A stretch of DNA of 64,000 nt from Isoetes taiwanensis (lineage: Eukaryota > Streptophyta > Lycopodiopsida > Isoetales > Isoetaceae): assembly GCA_021234155.1 (NCBI GenBank), contig JAJEKV010000109.1, positions 404,252 through 468,251 on the forward strand. Reading direction: 5' to 3'. Position numbers and translations under genes: made by a program. Positions 57,880 through 64,000 of the stretch are shown here, piece by piece. Each line of letters begins with the position of its first letter. Position 1 is the stretch's first letter. Below the pieces are notes generated by a model. That model did not search any database. It saw only the letters and a list, made by a program, of their open reading frames with translations, and was not told the origin of the DNA.

Positions 57880-58330
57880 TGGTATTTAATTTCAGGATTG
57901 TTGGATACTTCCTTTGCTTACTATAGATTTTTGAACAAGTAGACTTGAAACAGACAATTTTCAATGAGTGTATCAGAAATTTTGGCAAGTTTGGAACAGC
58001 CAAATTTGGGAACCCGTAACTTGAGATGGAAGGATCCTAAAATCTTGAAACTTGGATTGAGAAAAGATGGATAGGAAGGTATGCACTTGACAAAATTTCA
58101 GAAATTTTAGATATGCAATTTGAGATCTATCGATTTTTGAAAGGGCAGACTTAGAAGAGAAAATTTTAATGATTGTCTCAGAAATTTTTACAAATTTGCA
58201 AAGCCATAATTATAGATTTATGGATGCTAAAATCATGAAATTTGTTATGATTGGAAGATGAATAGCAAGGGAATCATGAAAATTAAGCTCAGATGTTTTA
58301 GAAATATAGTTTGCATATGGGGCATGGCTA
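57880..58330. repeat. Old diverged repeats with cagaaatttt motifs
   Basis: Blocks with the order cagaaatttt, caa(g/a)tttg, gatccta/gatgcta, aaaatc(t/a)tgaaa recur two to three times at about 200-bp spacing. No coding signal is convincing here. Confidence 0.4.
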
Positions 58331-58529
58331 AACTTGCAGACATGGACAATGAAATTTTAGTGTTTATAGCACAAAACATTTGCATGAAACAAGTAGAATA
58401 TCATCTATTTGGACTTTCTAACAATGTCAAAGGTAGTATTATATCAAACTTTCAAAAGAAATATAAAACCATCAAAATCTTGGAATTTTTGGGTCAAGAC
58501 ATGCCAGAAAGTGCAATATAGAAACCATT

Positions 58530-60390
58530 CCTCAAGTAGGTGCCCTTAATCCTTCTTCTAGAGCCAAATCAAACTTTCCCAAAAAGCTTCTGATTCTTCT
58601 TTGAGTCAAAATCCCCCTTTTCAAAATCCCCCTTTCCCCTTCAATCCCTCAAAATTCGTCATGACAGTTTGTTTTTTAGTGGTAGAAGGATTTCTTGGCA
58701 TGTTTTAGGAAGGTCTGGAACCTCCAAGCTATGATTAACTGGCCGAATCTACCAAAAAGGATCGGATCTTGGCCTGCCCTATTTTTAGGGTTCTTGAATC
58801 TTGGTCGAAATATCCCACATGCCAAGAACATTTTAGAGGCTAAGGTATATAAGGAGAAAATTTTTTAGTTATAAGTATGTGCTATTTCCACGTGGGTATT
58901 GGCCTGTTGCCACTTCACATGCCTGAGGTACCACGTGGCAAAGGGTGATTGGGGGATATGAGTGACTAGGCCAGGGGGTATATAGGATTTTTTTTTTTTA
59001 AATATGGCACAACTCCCAAGAAATGGAATTAGGTGGTCATAACAAGGTCTTTTTGAAAAATTCTTTTTTCCACATAGAATCTTTTTTTGATGCTCTACGA
59101 GATGGGAGAATCTTTTTGCAAAAAAGAGCATCTTGATTCTTGGCTAGAAATGAGGCTAATTTTAATGAGGTGGCAAGTTTATAGAGTGATGTGGCAAATG
59201 GGTCATGACATGGCACAATGAGGTGATGATGTGTCAATCAAGGTGGCAAAATAACTTTTTTCTAGTCAAAATTTTTTGTGATGTGGTGATGAGGTGGATG
59301 ACACGTGTATGGTAATGTGGATGTACTTGGGTGATGATGTGGATGACATTTGGCATTTTGAAGATGATGTGGATTATTTGGCATAATATTTGGCTCTTGT
59401 GCACATACACATTAGGATTTTGTGCAATATCTTGGCAAATTTGCTTTTTCAAAATTGTTTGAAAAAAATGTGCACTTTCTCGCTCTAGATTTGTCTTTAG
59501 AGAGAGAACATGGTCTTAGACTTTAGGAGTAGCCAAATTTGGTGGAGTGTTTTTCCGTGCTTTGACTAGAAAAAAGAAACTTTGCCAACATTTGGCTAGG
59601 GGAAATGGCATTGGAGTATGAACATAGGAAGTATGAAGCATGATGGGTGTTTCATGAATGGGATCAAGATGGTAGGAACATGAAAGAAGCCTTGAAAAAT
59701 GGAATTCATGCCAAAATAACTTGGATCTAGCCACATATCAATGAATCTTGAGGGGTCTTCCAAACTCTAACGAAGAGTCTTCAATTTAGGCTCAAATCTT
59801 CTTGTTTGAATTCGACTTCCTTGCCATACTTGTATGATGCCCAATCAATGTTCTTCCTTGGCTCTTCATCACAAATGTCTTCTAAGAGTCTTCAAAGGTA
59901 GATGTTTTCAATTTTGTTGCTTGATTAGCTCATGCACACATGTGAAACCAAATGCTAGCTAAAGATGCAGTTCATGCACATGGCTCTTTTATGCTGCAAA
60001 AATGTGGCAGCATCATGCCAAACAAAGAAGGATAGGCTGGTCCCCCAGCCTCTTGAACTAGATGTGAATTCACAAGAGTCCTTGATGGTTGCCAATGTGG
60101 AAAAATGGTTGGCAACATGGGTTTTCATGAGAAAGAGGGGCAAGGTATTATGGTAGGTAGACCAAATGATGTGCAAATGGTCATGGAACTATGAATGTGG
60201 TGGATCTGCATGATAAATGAATGTATGGTTAGCAGAATAGAGGTGCCATATGGAGGCATGATGGTAACTTGAGATGAATGGTTGGGAATGATGTATACAT
60301 GGTTGTGGACATGATGGGACTTATGAGTGATATGATAAGAAGAAGGATACACTTGTGAGCACATAATGTGGACATGATGGGACATATGTG
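58530..60390. other. Intergenic, no gene recognised
   Basis: Low-complexity gatgtgg/tgatgtgg-rich stretches at 59280-59400. Short ORFs on either strand have no family signature. Confidence 0.45.
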
Positions 60391-60391
60391 T

Positions 60392-60511
60392 ACATGGCAA
60401 ATGAGATGTGCAGATGGAAAAGGATGTGGAAACATGGCAAATGAGATGTGCAAATGAAAAATGATGTGGAAACATGGCCAATGAGATGTGCACATGGTGT
60501 GGACATGATGG
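60392..60511. repeat. 40-bp tandem repeat, three units
   Basis: Units start acatggcaaatgagatgtgc at 60392 and 60432, and acatggccaatgagatgtgc at 60472. Related fragments (gtggacatgatggga) flank on both sides. Confidence 0.85.
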
Positions 60512-60827
60512 GATGGTGGCAACATGGTAGAATGAGCTATGTATGATCTATTGAAATGTGCAAATGATGAGCACATGTATTATTGTAGTACCAAAGTAAA
60601 GTCTTGCTTTGGACTACATCCTGAAATGGTACATACTTCAGCCAACTCCAACTCTGTCACATATGCACTCTCCAAATGGTAGGATGCTGATAACATGTAA
60701 TATCATCAAGAATAGTGTCCAAAGAACATGCCACAATCCAATAATCTGCTAAAAAATGACTCTAATAGCATGTAATGGTGGCAAATTGGATGTGACATAA
60801 TAACATCTACTGAAATGGAATGTTCCA

Positions 60828-60848
60828 GCAACAACAACAACAACAACA
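60828..60848. repeat. (AAC)n microsatellite
   Basis: About seven AAC triplets. Confidence 0.9.
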
Positions 60849-61279
60849 TCATGCAAGAGAACATGCTCAAACTCCTCAACTATGTGAGATGTGATAAGAT
60901 TTACCTCATTGGACTTCAAACTTGCTGATAAATATGTATTCTCCAAGGTTTCATGGCTGGCCTCATGTGTTTTAGCTAAAACATTCAAATCTTGGACTAT
61001 CATGGCTGCCAACATGCTCTAATTGCTCTATATCAGATTTAGCAATTGTATCCATGCAAGAAGACACTTTAGAAACATCATGTGAGACCTCTTTATCCTT
61101 CAAACATGCTAATTGACTTACTGTTATGGCTGATTTTTGCTGCAACTCTCCATATGTAGCATAATAACAGGGGGTTTTCTTTGTGTTTTTGTACGATTTT
61201 CACTAAGGTTTTCCTATGATTTCGTGATGTATTCAAATGGATGTACTAATGCGTACATCTAGAGTGCACCATTTCTGAG

Positions 61280-61475
61280 CCATTGATTTTAGCCTTTTTT
61301 TTCAATGGTCAACAACCAATGGCTCACAACAAAAGCCCTTTTTTTGTGCGTGTGGTGCATAATGGGCACATGAAGGGCCATTGATTTTAGCCTTTTTTTC
61401 CAATGGTCAACAACCAATGGCTCACAACAAAAGCCCTCTTTTTGTGTGTGGTGTGCATAATGGGCACATGAAGGG
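61280..61475. repeat. 98-bp tandem repeat, two units
   Basis: Both units start ccattgattttagcc and contain caatggtcaacaaccaatgg (itself an inverted repeat) and cataatgggcacatgaaggg. Only a few differences. Confidence 0.92.
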
Positions 61476-61479
61476 CTTG

Positions 61480-63999
61480 AAGGGCGCATGTAGTGCAGTT
61501 TCCCCGCCAGCAACACATTTCTTATCATAACTTTTGATCCATAGCTCTGTTTGAGATGATTTTTATTGCGTTGGAAAGCTCTCTCCGAGATCTTTTTGAT
61601 AGTGTATGATATGGATATGTTTGGTTAAGTTATCTATGCTAAAACAGCAATTTTTTGGCCGGGTTTGGTAGGCTTTCACATCCTACCAGCTGATTAATAC
61701 AGGATTGCGCTATTGGATATTGTTTTATGGCTCATTCCGAATGAAGCTTGCAAAAAATTACCATGCATTTTTAGATTTTGAGGCAGTTATTAAGCAAATT
61801 CCAAGGCTTCTAGATCCTTGTGCTAACAAGCAGAAAAGTTTCCCACTTTGGTTTCACACCACAAGAATCCATGGAGGCCAAAGGCTGCTGTTAAATTCCA
61901 GTTGAAAAATATTTGTGTATGGGTGTTGCAAACTTTATGACTTTCAGAATAATGGGATCAATATGCTCTATCTTTATGGTAACTTTTACTTATGTTCTAT
62001 TTGTTTTATTGTGATCAAATTCAAAAGCTACAGGTGATAAAAACCTCAAATGAATTCTAGTTTTTTTCTGGTTTGAATTGTAAAATTTTTGTCACACGGA
62101 GGGTGGCGTCCCTAAGGCCCCGAAGGGGCCAAAAATTTTTTTTTGCAACACAAACCATTAACATCCAACATATAAAAATTATATCCTCCAACACATAACA
62201 ACCATGACATTAACAACCAACACATAACTACCATTGACATTAGTTAACACAACCATTGGGTCCAACACATTTAAATTAAAATCCCCCTTAAACCCCCTTT
62301 GGTTTGGGTGCATATTCACACGGGGGCTGATGTAGGGCAGCGAGAGCCCTCATAATTGTATTTTGCACATACGAAATCAACACCATATAGTATTCCGCTT
62401 GAAATCTTATAGTATTTTGCGAATCTTGTTATACAGTCATTAGAGGAAAAATGAGATCACATTTTGTCCCATTAAGGGATGCTTAGACGAGCTCCAGTAT
62501 ATCTCATTCCAGTATTATGTGGCAGCCTGTAATTAATGCAGTTGCAACTAACTTCTGTAGTATCATTTTTTCATTATAACTTTTGATCCAGAACTCCGAT
62601 TCAAAAACTTTTTGTAGCAATGGGTTCGTCTTCACAAGATCTATCTAGTGATAATCCATTCATATATCTTTTACGATATAAATATATAAGAAATAAGCAA
62701 AAAATCATATTCTTTTAAGGTTAACGCATATGACCATATTGAAGTACATCATAACCATATATCATTGGAAAGATCTTTTCATTCCGCATCTAATGCAACA
62801 AACGCCGCAACATTTTGACAAGTGGATCAAAAGTTATGGGGGAAAAACTACAGCAATGAAGTTGTTGGTGCTGCATTAATTGCAGTTAATAGAGGGTACC
62901 CATTCCATTGGAGGATTCTTATGGGGATGAAATGGGATCTCAAATTTCCTCTAATGATAGCAAATTTTGTACTTGCATATCCCACAAATGAGGAACTTTA
63001 CGTACGGTGTAGATTAAGGAATAAGGGGTGAATATGCCTATCCAACAGCAACTTCCTAGACTTTGTTTCTGATCAAAACTCATATTTCCCTCGTATTTCA
63101 GTGTGCAAACATGATGAGATTCCTCAAGGGCATTATTCTTTGAAAGAAACATCAATAATTCAAGTATTTCAAGAGCTTTTGCAAAAGCTTGGTGCATAGA
63201 ATGAAACATACCTCTATGAAAGTACTTGAGCATCTTCTTATGAACTTTGTAGCGTGACTTGAGCCCTCTCACAAAGTAGCAAAGCAAATGAAGGGTAGGT
63301 CATTCTACTTTGTATCTTTTGCACGGCCTGATAACAGGCTCCATAGGAAACTGTCGAGAGACCCCGGAGTGGGATCCCATATCTGTTGGTACGTCATTGT
63401 ATCTCTATAAGGGGAAGACACGATAAGTCTCTCAAATCAGGGATCATCAATGACGTGTTCTTGGCTGCCGAAATAAGACATATGTGGGACCCCAGAATCT
63501 CGCATTACGTCGGGTACTTTAGAGGGGGATAAATTATTTGATGGTCGCGATGAACAGTGACATGCAACAGTGGAGATTTACTGCGCTACCTGACACAAAC
63601 CAGATACGGCATACTCCCTTCCCCCCCTCCCCCGCACCCAATAAGAGGCACTGTGGGGGACAGGCGAGGGATCTCAAAACACTTTTTTTTGGGTTGCCCC
63701 TACAGGGGCAAACCCTGTAGGGGCAAACCCTCGCTTATGTGAGGTTTATGGCATATCTTAGGTATATGCTGGAATATCCCCAAGATATGTTGTTGACTGC
63801 TACAAACTCATTATCGCCAGTAAACTGGCGGTCAGGTGCGTTCTGGATCCACCGATATTCCAACCGGGTAACTAGCAGCTTTTAAGAACACCAGAAACCA
63901 GAAGCTCCCTTGCTAGAAACCAGAAGCTTTCATGCCGGATTCACCATTTTTGAAATTTTTTTGCAGCTGCATCATTCTTACAGTATGCCACAGAGAAGA
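61480..63999. other. Intergenic, no gene recognised
   Basis: Two loosely similar blocks start with cataacttttgatcc / ttataacttttgatcc (61524 and 62572). A duplicated aggggcaaaccctgtaggggc lies at 63702-63731. Short ORFs only. Confidence 0.45.
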
Positions 64000-64000
64000 A

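Noticed and set aside
59037-60576. Minus-strand His/Met/Ser-rich ORFs
   Set aside because: They arise from repeated tgatgtgg/catggcaaatg low-complexity DNA and show no conserved family pattern.

Overview
This looks like nuclear DNA from a land plant, repeat-rich and gene-poor. The plant assignment rests on an AUX/IAA auxin-repressor gene with canonical domains and GT-AG introns, plant L1-type LINEs with a zf-RVT C-terminus, LTR elements primed by initiator tRNA-Met, and a plant PB1 (octicosapeptide) gene relic. The very long AUX/IAA spacer and the unusual mixture of LINEs hint at a non-flowering vascular plant such as a fern, but this is inference.

Layout. 1-3535: a LINE ORF1-like coding region on the minus strand, split by a 1.86-kb hAT-type non-autonomous transposon. 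3700-4150: the tail of a dead Ty3/gypsy pol (integrase C-terminus and chromodomain). 8076-8479: a complete 404-bp TRIM (miniature LTR retrotransposon) with a target-site duplication. 10468-12277: the AUX/IAA gene, five coding exons, the only clearly intact host gene. 15905-16527: tRNA-derived SINE copies. 16531-48060: a nested complex. One L1-type LINE on the minus strand was hit twice by the same LTR-retrotransposon family: copy A (+, 18568-32902, TSD gcaca) in the RT region and copy B (-, 34893-45972, TSD gttag) in ORF1. 48120-48604: another SINE. 48770-49880: a LINE relic of a different type. 50665-51909: a PB1-domain gene relic. 52600-57030: a second L1-type LINE, broken. 57030-64000: no recognisable gene, several local tandem repeats.

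The main discovery is in the LTR-retrotransposon family. Between its primer-binding site and its gag-pol region it carries a sense-strand gene for a histone H3-like protein. The predicted protein begins with the H3 tail motif ARTKQTARK, continues through a long Ser/Glu- and Arg/Glu-rich linker, and ends in a 90-residue H3 histone fold. The same element has a chromodomain-like module at the end of its integrase. Both copies carry the H3-like gene at the same position. Copy B's is nearly intact (one frameshift, one in-frame TAG), while copy A's is heavily decayed yet alignable at tail, linker and fold. The gene is therefore a family trait, not a chance insertion. An element that encodes both a histone-tail-bearing protein and a histone-tail-reading module suggests self-made chromatin marking or integration targeting; that function is inference.

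Copy A also holds a 3.4-kb spacer insertion with a large fold-back repeat, long (TA)n tracts and uninterrupted heat-shock-element-like GAA/TTC arrays. Differences between paired LTRs and several CAG-to-TAG changes suggest either methylation-driven decay or consensus errors, so frameshifts should be read cautiously.
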